Assembly (NCBI GenBank): GCA_034440635.1
Contig: JAOTON010001574.1
Location: forward strand, 996,501-1,060,500
Reading direction: 5' to 3'
DNA length: 64,000 nucleotides
Source: Lepas anatifera
Lineage: Eukaryota; Arthropoda; Thecostraca; Lepadidae
The position numbers and the translations under genes are program-made. Shown one piece after another: positions 26,501-36,719 of this stretch (within the stretch, counting starts at the first letter, position 1; every line of letters starts with the position of its first letter). The notes beneath the pieces were generated by a model that was not told the origin of the DNA, searched no databases, and saw only the letters and a program-made list of their open reading frames with translations.

Positions 26501-26690
26501 TCGGCTGGTGGCTGCGTCTGCGCTGTTGTCGTTGTAAGTCGTTTTGGGATCGCTAGTGTTCTCGGTCGTTTTTCGGTTTTCACTCTTTTTCGGTATGCAC
26601 ACTGGTCGATTGTTCGTTATGACTTGAATATGTTTTTTTTGTCGGTGGCTCCAGTCTCTTCAGTTCTTTCAGGGTATACGCAATAAATGC
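23515..26690 (-). mobile_element. CR1/L2-type LINE, near full ORF2 but degenerate
   Basis: Minus-strand pieces in element order: endonuclease start (26278-26583: LSIGHLNVRSLLSS, LDVLCISETWLNE), endonuclease middle (25980-26303, GVCYRPPKAP) and end (25681-25977), then reverse transcriptase (24717-25190: KSSGEDGITISML, PLHKSGSVTEPGNYRPVSI, HGFRTGRSTESAM; 24493-24750: DTSKAFDSVEHSRP). The thumb/C-terminal part is at 23965-24471 (SLKINPTKTDLMLV, HITYCLSIWSGCNK) and 23608-23960. Pieces are in different frames, so the element is dead. The 3' end is a (TGA)n tail, seen as the CATCATCAT run near 23515. The clade call is by motif style only. Confidence 0.88.
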
Positions 26691-27239
26691 ACGACACATT
26701 ATTCTTATCTTGATTCTTGTTCACTGAGGGAAAACTTGCTGAAGAACGTGTTCTTGATCGAAAAATCAAGTTAGATTCGATCGCAAAAATATAAAAGTTG
26801 ATGAAAACTCAGAAATATTTCCTAACTTTAAAGGCATTAAACAGCATTAAATTGATCTTACACGTCAAAAACAATGCTATATTTGAATCTAGCACACCTT
26901 CATTTACCAAGGACACACATTTAGATTAGCTGAACCTTAACGGTTCGCAAAAATATGAACAAATTTCTAAGAGCAAATAAAATGATCCGCCTAGTTCCGC
27001 TGCATTCGAGAATCCCAGCCAAGAGGGCTTAACTCGAGACAGGGGCATTTGGGCATTAAAGGACAAGTAAACACTCATAGGCTCCAAGAAAAATAAGCCA
27101 AACGAACATCCGTGACACTTTCAAAAAGTTCCTGTCCGAACCGAGGCGCATCGCCGACTGCGTTCTGTGGCGTGAGCCCACCGGACGCGCCCACCACCTG
27201 GCCGGCGCCCGCCACCGAGCCAGCCGGCGCCCCGCTACC
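26691..27239. other. Intergenic, no gene
   Basis: AT-rich DNA, then a short GC-rich piece (27160-27240) that borders a LINE 3' fragment. Nothing recognisable. Confidence 0.4.
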
Positions 27240-27490
27240 GCTCCGAAGGTCTCAAAAGAAACTTCTTGTTTTTATCAGGAATCTGTTTAATGCTCCGGCC
27301 TCCTCTAGTCCATTGCCCACATCGGTGCCAGTTCCTGATGTAAGAAGGTCTATTGGACTGGAGGAGAAAATGTTTGGAGATTGAAGCCTAGAAATGTGAG
27401 GGTCTGAAAAGTTCGTCACGTGCATCGTTATGCAGAGGGCACTCGAGGACAAAGTACTTCACGGGCTTAAGTAGCCCCAGATGACGGCTC
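27240..27490 (-). mobile_element. LINE 3' terminal fragment
   Basis: The minus strand reads VKYFVLECPLHNDARDELF, a typical C-terminal 'ECPLH..R..LF' segment of a non-LTR retrotransposon ORF2, then GLEEAGALNRFLIKTRSFF after a frameshift. It is only the end of an element. Related but non-identical ends lie at 36735 and 37316. Confidence 0.65.
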
Positions 27491-27980
27491 ACAGGTCACA
27501 GGTCAAAATTTTTAACATGAACCTAGAAAGGGGCCCAGGCTTCTTGGATTGGAGAAGATGAAGGTATTCTCAGCTATATCTACACAAATATAGCCCAATT
27601 TCTGTTTTTCCCATGTATTTCCAATGGAGAGGTCATGGTCCGTACTTGACCTTAGGTCATCGTTATGAAAAATATCAGAATAAATTTTGTAGAGCTCGGT
27701 AGGGCAATTATGTGTTATAAGTTTCAATCCAATAAATTTACCCATTTCTTACTTAGGCTACCTTGAACATTTTTGAGGGGAGGTCACATGAACTGCACTG
27801 GTGACCTGGCATGAGATGACCAAACATTAAAAACCTGGGAAAAGTTGCGAAATCGATCAAGGATTAGGTGTGTCAGGTACATACATACATCGGTGCCTCG
27901 CGCCGCTGTTTTTTCGTGCCGCCGGAAAAACAGGAGGGGGAGGGTGTTCAAACACCCCCACACCGGTGCGGGGTTAAGTG
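27491..27980 (+). mobile_element. Degenerate TGACCT-rich repeat, truncated
   Basis: It shares ordered blocks with 36180-36500: CCAATGGAGAGGTCATG, TTGACCTTAGGTCATCG, GAGTTTCAATC-like and CTGGTGACCTG. It ends in a GTTCAAACACCCCCACACC/GGGTTAA segment like that at 10150-10216. The 5' half is missing. Confidence 0.6.
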
Positions 27981-28059
27981 GAGAAGCTCCTACTCTTAAT
28001 TGGGTGTGAAGTTTGTTTCCAATTTTTTAGCCAAAAGAAAAATATTTCGGGGCCGGGAT

Positions 28060-29640
28060 CTGTCCAAAGTACTTATTGAATTAGTGTTTAAAAGCTGCAG
28101 CATTTAGTGAACACATTTCAAAGGGCAGGTTGGTCCAGTCTCTTGAGGTTTTAGGAATAAAGGAGTTTTGAAAAAATAGTGTTGTCTTAATGTGAGGTTG
28201 GCTGATTGTTCGTGAGTTGCGTAGAGCCCTACCGGTATGGGCGTGTCTTGGTTCCGGAATTATTGATCTGATGTAGTTGCCCACGAATGAATTTTAATAT
28301 TGTAACTTGTGGAATTCGCGTAGTCTGTGGATTTTTATCCGGGTTTCTTGTGAGGTCCAGTCCAATTATCTTCGGAGTTTTAAGGTGGGAGTTTCCAAAT
28401 TTGCTCCAGTGATCAGCCTAGCCGCCCTGTTTTGGGCTTGTTCGAGTCGGAGGGTGGCGGTTTTCGTTATCAGTCCGTCAAAAATTGTATCACAGTAGTC
28501 GAAGTATGGCCTAACGTAATTGGTGTATAATTTGGCAGGAGTGGACCTTGGAATTCGTTTTGCAATTGGGTAGAGAGGACTGAGCGCTCTCTTGATCTGT
28601 TTCAGGATATTGTTGACATGTTTATGGAAGCAGAGGTCACTGGAAAAAGTAACGACGAGGTGTTAATGAGTTAGACTTATGGAGACGGTCAGGCTGCCAT
28701 ATTGTACTAATGTTTCCGTTTTTCGCGACGTAGAGAACAGTTTTGCTGTTTTGGTTTTGATGGATTGAAAGTGATAGCCCAGTCATGACCGTATTGATCG
28801 ATTGCGTCAGGGTCATTTTGGAGGGAAGTCTGAGTTTCTTGTGTGTCTGACGGTTTGTAAGATCTGTAGATGGACGTATCGTCGCCAAAATATAATGTCT
28901 CATTCATCGCCTTGGTTGAAAGGCCAGCTAAGTACATTATTGCTGAAAAAGGGCCTCATACGGAACCAGTGGCGAATCTAGCCGATCGGTTTGGGAGGGG
29001 CAAACCAAAGTCGAAAAACAAAAAAACGTCTTGGAGTGCAAAATTGCGCTGCAATATGACTTTCCGGTAGAATTTTGGGTATTTGAGGTGAAAAAACGTC
29101 ATGGGCTGAAAAATATGGGCTCAAGATACTCTTTTCCTATCCAAAGCCACATATTTCCACTGAACTTAACTGGTTCTGTTTAAAGTTAAGAGTTGAAGCA
29201 CCAAAATCCTGCTTATAAAGTAAAAAGGAGTCAGGGAAAAAATGAGGTCGATCGCTTTGGGGCGGGGGGGGGCAAAAACATAGTTCTGCCCCGAGCTTTT
29301 CCGTTTGAGGGGGAGTAAATGCCTTTTTTGCCCCCCTGGATCCGCCACTATACGGAACCTTGCGGGTATCCCGATGTCAGATTTTTAGGCAAGATAAAGT
29401 AGAGGGTGATCTGTGATCACACACCACGGCTGTCTGTTTTGGGAGCTAGCTGGGTTATTATGAGCCGTCAAAGCGGAATTTTTAACTATCACACGTTGCT
29501 TTCTGTCGGTCAAGTACGATCTTAGCCAATTCAGCAGTGGTCCTGTGAGTCCAAAATCATTTTCACACTTGAAGGAAGCGCATCGTGCGAAATTTTGTCA
29601 AAAGGCTTCGAATGTGGTATTATATTAGGTATAATACATC
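28060..29640 (-). mobile_element. CR1/L2-type LINE fragment split by a MITE
   Basis: In element order: RT segment near 29531-29749 (SKPFDKISHDALPSSVK, equivalent to the SKAFD region), the catalytic region near 28860-28930 (ETLYFGDDTSIYRSY), then the C-terminus at 28081-28284 (FFQNSFIPKTSRDWTNLP). A 384-bp hAT-like MITE sits at 28967-29350 and separates the RT segment from the catalytic motif. Frames are broken in several places. Confidence 0.82.
28967..29350 (-). mobile_element. 384-bp hAT-like MITE inside a LINE
   Basis: The ends are CAGTGGCGAATC and GATCCGCCACTA (the last base mutated from G). The 8-bp duplication is perfect: TACGGAAC at 28959-28966 and 29351-29358. It is the same family as 13231-13611, inverted. 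It inserted after the LINE was in place. Confidence 0.92.
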
Positions 29641-30194
29641 TTAATGTTACCTTATACCTAATGCTCATATTTTCGAGTTTAGATATCCCGTGTGACACTT
29701 GGCATGTGTGTTGGCAATCGTATATGTGTGCGTGTGTTTTTGTGTGCATGTTGCAATCCCTCCAGGTAGAATCCCATCTTCTTCATCCTAATCTTTTATC
29801 ATCCTTGCCGTCTCCCTCCATAGCTTTTAATTGCCTCATGCTCATCACTACAACATTTTAAAAGCCACACCCAATCAAGCGGAAGTGTTTGAAACATATG
29901 AACATATATGAATATGGGGATGGTGCCGTGTTAGGGAGGGTGGACGGCTGACTAGTTTGCATATTACTTTAGGCAGATTTGATTGAAACAATATTTATGT
30001 CATCGCTGGATGGGACTACTAAATTACTGCGTGCTTGTCTTTCCGTGAACTGTTTAATGCATGCATGAGTAAAGCTCATCAACTGAAACCATTTTAAAGT
30101 ACTGCAGTGTATTGCAATTAACTGTTAAATCGGGAAAACACTGGTCACACAGACCGAAGACAATCGCAGAGTAAGTCATCAAAGCGTATGGGAA
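29641..30194. other. Intergenic downstream of transporter copy B repeat tail
   Basis: AT-rich spacer, no gene recognised. Confidence 0.4.
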
Positions 30195-30650
30195 AACGAT
30201 CACAGCTATCTACTCCGATTGGCTCCAAACATCACCACTGCTGGCAGCCAACAAGAAGGAAGAGCCTGTTCCTTGTGATACAATGCACTCCTCAACTCCG
30301 ACTGACTCCAAACATCAGCACTGCAGGTGACCAACAAGCAGGAGCCTGTAGGGTGACGTGTCCTCTACTCCGACTAACTCCAAACACTAGCACTGTCTGT
30401 GGCTAACAAGCAGGAGCCTGTAGGGTGACGTGTCCTCAACCCTGACTGACTCCAAACACTAGCACTGCAGGTGGCCAAGAAACAGGAGCCTGTAGGGTGA
30501 CAAAATGTCCTCTTTTCCGACTGACTCCAAACACCAGCACTGCCTGTGGCCAGCAAGCAGGAAGAGCCTGCTCCTTGTGACACAATGCACTCCTCTATTT
30601 TGACTGGCTCCAAACCCCGGCACTGCTGGCAGACAACAAGCAGGAGAAGG
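30195..30650 (-). repeat. ~70-bp minisatellite made from the transporter C-terminus (copy B)
   Basis: About six units, each containing GACTGACTCCAAACACCAG, then GCAAGCAGGAGCCTG, with variable spacers. The unit overlaps the last codons of copy B. In gene sense it repeats the encoded tail SCLLA-(T/S)-SAGVWSQSE beyond the stop codon. Similar arrays follow copies C and D. Confidence 0.85.
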
Positions 30651-32091
30651 CTTCTCCTTTTAACACGATATCTTCCACAGCAGTTATTGTTGAGCTGATC
30701 GCTACAATAATTCCTAAAATAGGGAAAAGGATAATAAACACCTTTTCCCACAGTCGCAGAGGTTTCCTGCTTCTCGCACGGTAATGCACAGTATCATCTT
30801 CGATTTTATGCTGGGATTCCATCTCAAGCTTCAGTCGAACAACCGGCGGCAACACAAAGGCGGTAGCCACGACTGCGGTGCCACCTACCAAGTCCATGAC
30901 TCGTAGGAATTCAGGAATCAGCAAGGCCAGAAAGAGGAGACATCCCATAGCCAGCGTGCGCAGAATAATTCTGAAGATACCAAATCTATGGGGTACATGT
31001 GCTATGTCTTCTATCTGTTGAATGCAAGGATTCAGCGCAATGAAAAATGCAGAGAGTAAATGACTTAAGATAATAATTTCCGCAACATTTGGCATGGGGC
31101 CTCCCACTCTGGCTTCAAGTGTTATCAGGATGTTTGGTTTCTGGTTGTCTCCCATAGCCCAGTAGCCAACTGCTATCACTGGAAGGTACATGCTGATGAT
31201 GCCGAAATAGCTTAAAATCACCGACCGATTGAACAAACTGCGGTCTTTCATATCATTCTGTATGGTGGGAAATACGCATACTCCTGCATAGGAGTACATA
31301 ATCGCTCCAAGTCCACGGACCAACGATAGTGCAGTCGGGTTGCTGTAGGTTGCGGTTTTATGAAGCTCCGAGAAGTTGATTAACGTAAGAATAATCACTA
31401 TTAGATAAGTCAGTACGGTGGACAGAACAGCAATGACAGCAATAAACTTGAAGTCTGCGGGAGTACCAAACCATGACACCGGGGTCATAACCACCGCCAA
31501 TATGATGGCCCAGTGGCAATAGGTCAGCGGAAGGTACGGCGAAAGAATGTCAGCTAACATTTGCGACGCCATGATGAGAAACACTATGCATGTTCCAAGC
31601 GAGCTAATGGCGATGCAAACCGAAGTAAACACTGCTGCTGCCGGCCCCAGAGTTCTGGATACAAGCTCAGGATATGGTTTCCGACATCGAGCTGTCAGCT
31701 CAGGATGGCGCTCCTCGAGAATGACCCAGCTGTTGGACAAGCAGAGTCCGCAGTAGGCTGAGCCGATACCCAGAATCAGAACCAGGACTGGCCCCGCGAT
31801 ACCAGTCAGGGTGCAGGCGAAGGAAAGCGCCAGCATTCCGCTCCCAGCCACATCACCCGTTAAGAACACGCTTGCCTGCAACCATGAGAGACCCGGCGCA
31901 GACAGCATCAGTGGCCCTTGCTCACCCACAGAAGACTCTGTCCTAGAAGAACCCTCCGGAACCCCAGTGCCTGAACCATCATCCGGATCGTGTAAATGGT
32001 CATGGTTCGAGGAGTTAACAGGATCGTCGTGTGGAGACATTGGTCTTGCAATTACTTCAGCGCTGGTTGCAAATTCATCCGTGGTACTCAT
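30595..32091 (-). CDS. AAAP-family amino acid transporter, copy B (intronless)
   Basis: A single 498-codon frame, start ATG at 32091. The N-terminal tail has an acidic/His region (NHDHLHDPDDG). Membrane segments follow, with GDVAGSGMLALSF, CRKPYPELVSRTLGP and FPTIQNDMKDRS. The family role is proton- or sodium-coupled amino acid transport; the substrate is unknown. Most of the protein is closest to copy C, but the first-membrane-segment region is closest to copy A, which points to gene conversion. Its last codons (SSAGVWSQSK) form the first unit of the downstream minisatellite. The 5' flank (32092-32689) is duplicated at copy C and is interrupted by a Penelope-like insertion only here. Confidence 0.9.
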   Translation of the reverse strand: MSTTDEFATSAEVIARPMSPHDDPVNSSNHDHLHDPDDGSGTGVPEGSSRTESSVGEQGPLMLSAPGLSWLQASVFLTGDVAGSGMLALSFACTLTGIAGPVLVLILGIGSAYCGLCLSNSWVILEERHPELTARCRKPYPELVSRTLGPAAAVFTSVCIAISSLGTCIVFLIMASQMLADILSPYLPLTYCHWAIILAVVMTPVSWFGTPADFKFIAVIAVLSTVLTYLIVIILTLINFSELHKTATYSNPTALSLVRGLGAIMYSYAGVCVFPTIQNDMKDRSLFNRSVILSYFGIISMYLPVIAVGYWAMGDNQKPNILITLEARVGGPMPNVAEIIILSHLLSAFFIALNPCIQQIEDIAHVPHRFGIFRIILRTLAMGCLLFLALLIPEFLRVMDLVGGTAVVATAFVLPPVVRLKLEMESQHKIEDDTVHYRARSRKPLRLWEKVFIILFPILGIIVAISSTITAVEDIVLKGEAFSCLLSASSAGVWSQSK

Positions 32092-32689
32092 CGTGCTGTG
32101 ATGTTGCAGATATGTGGTTAAGGGAAATGTCCTGGAGACAAGATGACGTTGTTCCTGTTTGATGGCTCCGACCTGTTGTTCAGCTTTATCGGCAACAGCC
32201 TGGAATTGTCTTGTTGGATTTCGTTGTTCACTAGTAGTGTTGACGTTTTACTCGGCCTTTAACATTTCATCCAGCTCGTGTTTTGCGATCTTCTTACCAC
32301 TGCCGCTGTAAGAAAACTATTTTCAGGAACGCCAGTCGCCACCACCAATACCTGATTTAAGACTAGCTAGGTCATCGCTTGCTAATTGTAATAATCAAGA
32401 AAAAATCCACTTTCAAGCTCACAAGAATTAATGTCACATGCACTTTCCATTACGGAGAAGAGATGAGCCACGATACGGGAGCAAGAGTACCGACCGGTGT
32501 TAAAGTTATTATAAGAAATAATTACGAGAACTTGCAAGTCATGCTCGGTATAGTCTTCTACCATAGGTGTCTAGTGATTGAGATGTAGTTCATTTGAAAG
32601 CCGCTGTTACCGTTTTTGGTTAGGCGAGGTGCACCAATGGGAGCTGAGAAATAACGTAGTCAGCAGAACGGAACAATATACTTCCCTAA
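32092..32689. repeat. Duplicated 5' flank of transporter copy B
   Basis: It matches 42857-43460 in order (GCAGATATGTGGTTAAG, GTTGACGTTTTACT, GATACGGGAGC, CAGCAGAACGGAACAATA-type segments) with many substitutions. This shows that the B/C duplication included about 600 bp upstream, probably with the promoter. Confidence 0.8.
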
Positions 32690-35277
32690 TAAGTCGAAGC
32701 AGGAATAAACTTGCTATAAGTGACATTTATTGGACCGGTTTCGTATCTTAACAGAAACATCATCAGCAATACGTAAATAGTAGATAGGATCAAGTTCAAG
32801 GAGGCATAATTGCCGAAGGCATACCTAGATATAAAACAGTACATAAAACACGCGAATTACAGTTCAAGTACAAACACCACACAGAAGCGGCTGCACTTTT
32901 TTAAAAGGTTCTTCCTGTTTCATAATAATAATTATTGGGGCTTATCGACGCACCAACTGCCGGGTCTGGCGTCGCCAACTTTTCCGTTGGAAGGGTTTCT
33001 CCTGCCTGTTGCGCGTTCTTCCTGTTTCAACTACTGTATAATGTTTAAGGTAAAGGCCGAGCTAGTATTGTTTAGAACTGGTTTAATTTCATGTATATGA
33101 AGTGATTCTAAAATTCTGAGGTCAATGTTAGATGAGCTTCTATTTACTACCGTGAATTGATCTAAGGTTATGGGTGTATCACACTCAAAAGAGTGGTCTC
33201 TGATTGCCGAAGAATCCGGATTTGTTAACATTTTTTTAGTTCTTTCTGAAATTCCCTGGCGTTGCCTAACTCTGGAGATCAAACTACGCTGAGTAGACCC
33301 AGCGTACGACGCTTGCCAAGAAGCACAACTGTATTTGTACACTACCCCAGAGAGGCAATCTTTCGGAATCAAATCTTTAAACCGAAAAAATGAACCAATA
33401 GTGAAGTTGTTTTTTAGCACTATCTTTGGGTCCAGAAAGGGGTAAAACTTTGCTAAAATTGAAGTCAATTCCTTTTGCATGTTCAATGACTCTTTACCAA
33501 AAATTCCTCAATCATTTCTGATGAAACTTACAAAAGCTTACATGTGTCAGGCTCCACTCCCGGAATTCTCTATGGCCTCCCCAAGATCCATAAGCCAAGT
33601 GTCCCGTTGCGCCCCATTTTTTCAGCCTGTGGAACTCCTGTATATAAACTTGCTAGGTACCTAGTCCCTATTTTGGCCCCAATAACTGTACATGAATTCT
33701 CCATAAAGAACAGTTTCCAGTTTGTTCAAGATATACGTAACATAGAACTCAAAGCCGGCCATGGTACTTGGCAGCTTCGATGTCGAAAACTTGTTCACCA
33801 ATATACCTGTCCATGAAATTATAGATATAGCTGTTAATTCTTTGTTAAAAAACTGTTCCCAAGTGTCCGGCAACCCAGAAAACTATTCCACTCAGTCTTA
33901 GAAATAGCTGTCAAAAGCTCCTATTTTCTCTTCAACGGACAACTATTCAAACAAAAGGATGGTGTAGGGATGGGACTACCCCTAGGTCCGTCCTTTGCAA
34001 ATGTATTCTTGTGTCGCCATGAAGCACGTTGGCTTGAAAACTGCCCATCGGAATTCCGTCCGACATATTATAGGATATATGTTGACGATACATTTGTGAT
34101 ATTTCAGAAAGAGACCCATGCTAATAAATTCCTAGACTATCTAGATAGTCAACATCTGAAAATGAAGCTCACTAAAAGAAGTTGAAAAAGATGGGTGTAT
34201 CCCCTTTTTTGACATCCGAATCGAAAGAAAAAGTAAGAATCTCGAGATCTCTGTCTTTAGAAAGCCGAGTTTTACTGGGTTGGGAACTAGTTTCTTTAGT
34301 TTTATTCCCTCGGTGATAAAAACGTCCATCATTAAGTCTGCCATCTTCCGTGCCTTCATGCTCAGCTCTAGCTTCAAGAGCTTTGATTGCGAACTTAATT
34401 TTCTAAAAAAGTCTTTCTCCAGTAATGGCTTCCCTCTTCACATGGTAAATACGGCCATAAAGAGTTTCCTTGACAAACGGTACGCTAACCCTCCTCAAAA
34501 GTTAAGTGTTCCAATACTCGTGAAATATTTTGTCCTCCCCTATTTCGGTAAACAGTCATTGAACATGCAAAAGGAATTGACTTCAATTTTAGCAAAGTTT
34601 TACCCCTTTCTGGACCCAAAGATAGTGCTAAAAAACAGCTTCACTATTGGTTCATTTTTTTCGGTTTAAAGATTTGATTCCAAAAGATTGCCTCTCTGGG
34701 GTAGTGTACAAATACAGTTGGGCTTCTTGCCAAGCGTCCTACGTTGGGTCTACTCAGCGTAGTTTGATCTCCAGAGTTAGGCAACACCAGGGAATTTGAG
34801 AAAGAACTTAAAAAATGTTAACAAATCCGGATTCTTAGGCAATCAGAGACCACTCTTTTGAGTGTGATACACCCATAACCTTAGATCAATTCACGGTAGT
34901 AAATAGAAGCTCATCTAACATTGACCTCAGAATTTTAGAATCACTTCATATACATGAAATTAAACCAGTTCTAAACAATACTAGCTCGGCCTTTACCTTA
35001 AACATTGTACAGTGGTTGAAACAGGAAGAACCTTTTAAAAAAGTGCAGCCGCTTCTGTGTGGTGTTTGTATTTGAACTGTAACTCGTGTGTTTTATGTAC
35101 TATTGTATATTTAGGTATGCCTTCGGCAATTATGCCTCCTTGAACTTGATCCTATCTACTATTTACTTATTGCTGATGATGTTTCTGTTAAGATACGAAA
35201 CCGGTCCAATAAATGTCACTTATAGCAAGTTTATTCCTGCTTCGATTTCTGAGCATTGTACATCCTAATAAAAACAA
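32690..35277. mobile_element. Penelope-like retroelement insertion: inverted partial copy plus 5'-truncated copy
   Basis: On the plus strand, 33540-34670 encodes a Penelope-type reverse transcriptase (GILYGLPKIHKP, the catalytic YVDDTFVIF, GLPLGPSFANVFL), broken by frameshifts. The GIY-YIG endonuclease region follows at 34660-35030. On the minus strand, 33486 to about 32690 is a second copy of the 3' part only, with a better-kept GIY-YIG region (GVVYKYSC, SYAGSTQRSLISRV). The two 3' parts are inverted repeats of each other, about 0.8 kb. The direct repeat ACTTCCCTAA flanks the whole (32680-32689, 35278-35287). Copy C has an empty site at the matching place. Confidence 0.9.
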
Positions 35278-35687
35278 ACTTCCCTAAGAATAATCATGTC
35301 TTCAAAATCCTAGGCTCCAAAAAGGTAATATTTATGCATCATTGGATTCCTCTATTCGCGGCGAATCGATCGATGTATAATATGACCTTGCTAGGTCAAA
35401 TAGTGAAAATGACCTGACCTCGAGCTAGGTCATGGTCACAGAGTGACCTGGTATGGTCATGTTGCCTATTAATCGACTGCCCGTGACACGCAGAGGAATC
35501 CAACTCGCCGAGTAGAGGAAGAGAGAAGGTTAATAGAACAGATAGAGTGTTGGGGAGGCGTGTGAGTTGGTTAATTGTGAGTCTTAGATATGGTTGGTAA
35601 TTAAGTAATCCTTAAGTTAGGGTTAGTTGGTTAGCAAACATGAGCGGGGGTAAGTTAAGTTTAGTTGGTTAGTTGAACTTCTTTTAA

Positions 35688-36525
35688 CACGCGCATTGAC
35701 AGGGGTCTGAGCCACCTTCGCATTGACGGGCGGGCGGGTACCCGCCCCCTAAGATCTCGAGAACCACGGTAGGTAGCGAAAAACGGTAAACGGCGTTGGG
35801 TTTCCCATCCACTTCTCCATCGAAAACATTTGTACCATTTTTTGTCAGGTCACATTTAAGGTCACGAGAGGTCAAAACATGCCGTCATAGGGATAACATG
35901 TAAATTCAATTTTCGGCCATTTCATCTGAACAAGTAAAGATAGAGCAAAACGATTGAAACTATATGAATCCTCTCAGCAAGCCGAATCAAATGATATATA
36001 ATTTGACCTTGCTAGGTCAAATCAAGGATTTGACCTGACCTGAGGTCAGGTCAGGGTCAAATTATATAAAGTGCATATCATTAAAACCGAAAAGCCCAGG
36101 CGAGTCTAATGCAGCTAAAATAAATGCTCTATCACCATCCGTTACTGAGTTATTTTGTAAAAAACGATTTTTCCCATGTATTTCCAATGGAGAGGTCATG
36201 CCTCGTACCTGACCTTAGGTCATCGATATAAAAAATACCGGAACATGTTTTAGAGAACTCGGTGGGGCCCTTATGTGATATGAGTTTCAATCGGATAAAT
36301 TCACTCTGCTCTGACTTATGCTATCTTAAACTTTTTTTGAGGTCGGGTCACTTGACCTGTACTGGTGACCTGACCTTGGATGACCTAACCTTCAAATTTT
36401 CACAGAAGTTGTAAAAATGGTGAGGAAAAAGGTATGCCAAGTACGGTGGCGCTACGCGCCGCCGTTTTTCTGCTATCTCCGAAAAACCCGAGGGGGCGGG
36501 TACCCGCCCCCCGTCAATGCGCGTG
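35688..36525 (+). mobile_element. 838-bp TTAA-flanked TGACCT-rich DNA element, copy 2
   Basis: Perfect ends: CACGCGCATTGAC at the left and GTCAATGCGCGTG at the right, each bordered by TTAA (35684-35687, 36526-36529). A palindromic GGCGGGTACCCGCC block lies near both ends. The interior has many TGACCT/AGGTCA words (for example 36000-36060 and 36340-36400). No transposase ORF. It is the same family as 11059-11901, inverted. Confidence 0.88.
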
Positions 36526-36719
36526 TTAAGTTAGTCCAGGGTGGGAGCTATTCTGAATTTATCATACCTTAGGACCAGACAGTTACATATATCCTAGTTT
36601 GAAGCACCTACATATTGTTGAAATTTATCAGGGGGACGTACATAGTGTAATTGTTATTTCCAATATGAGGGGGCGGTGCTCTTCGGATGCAGGTATTTTT
36701 AATACCTGTCACCATAGAC

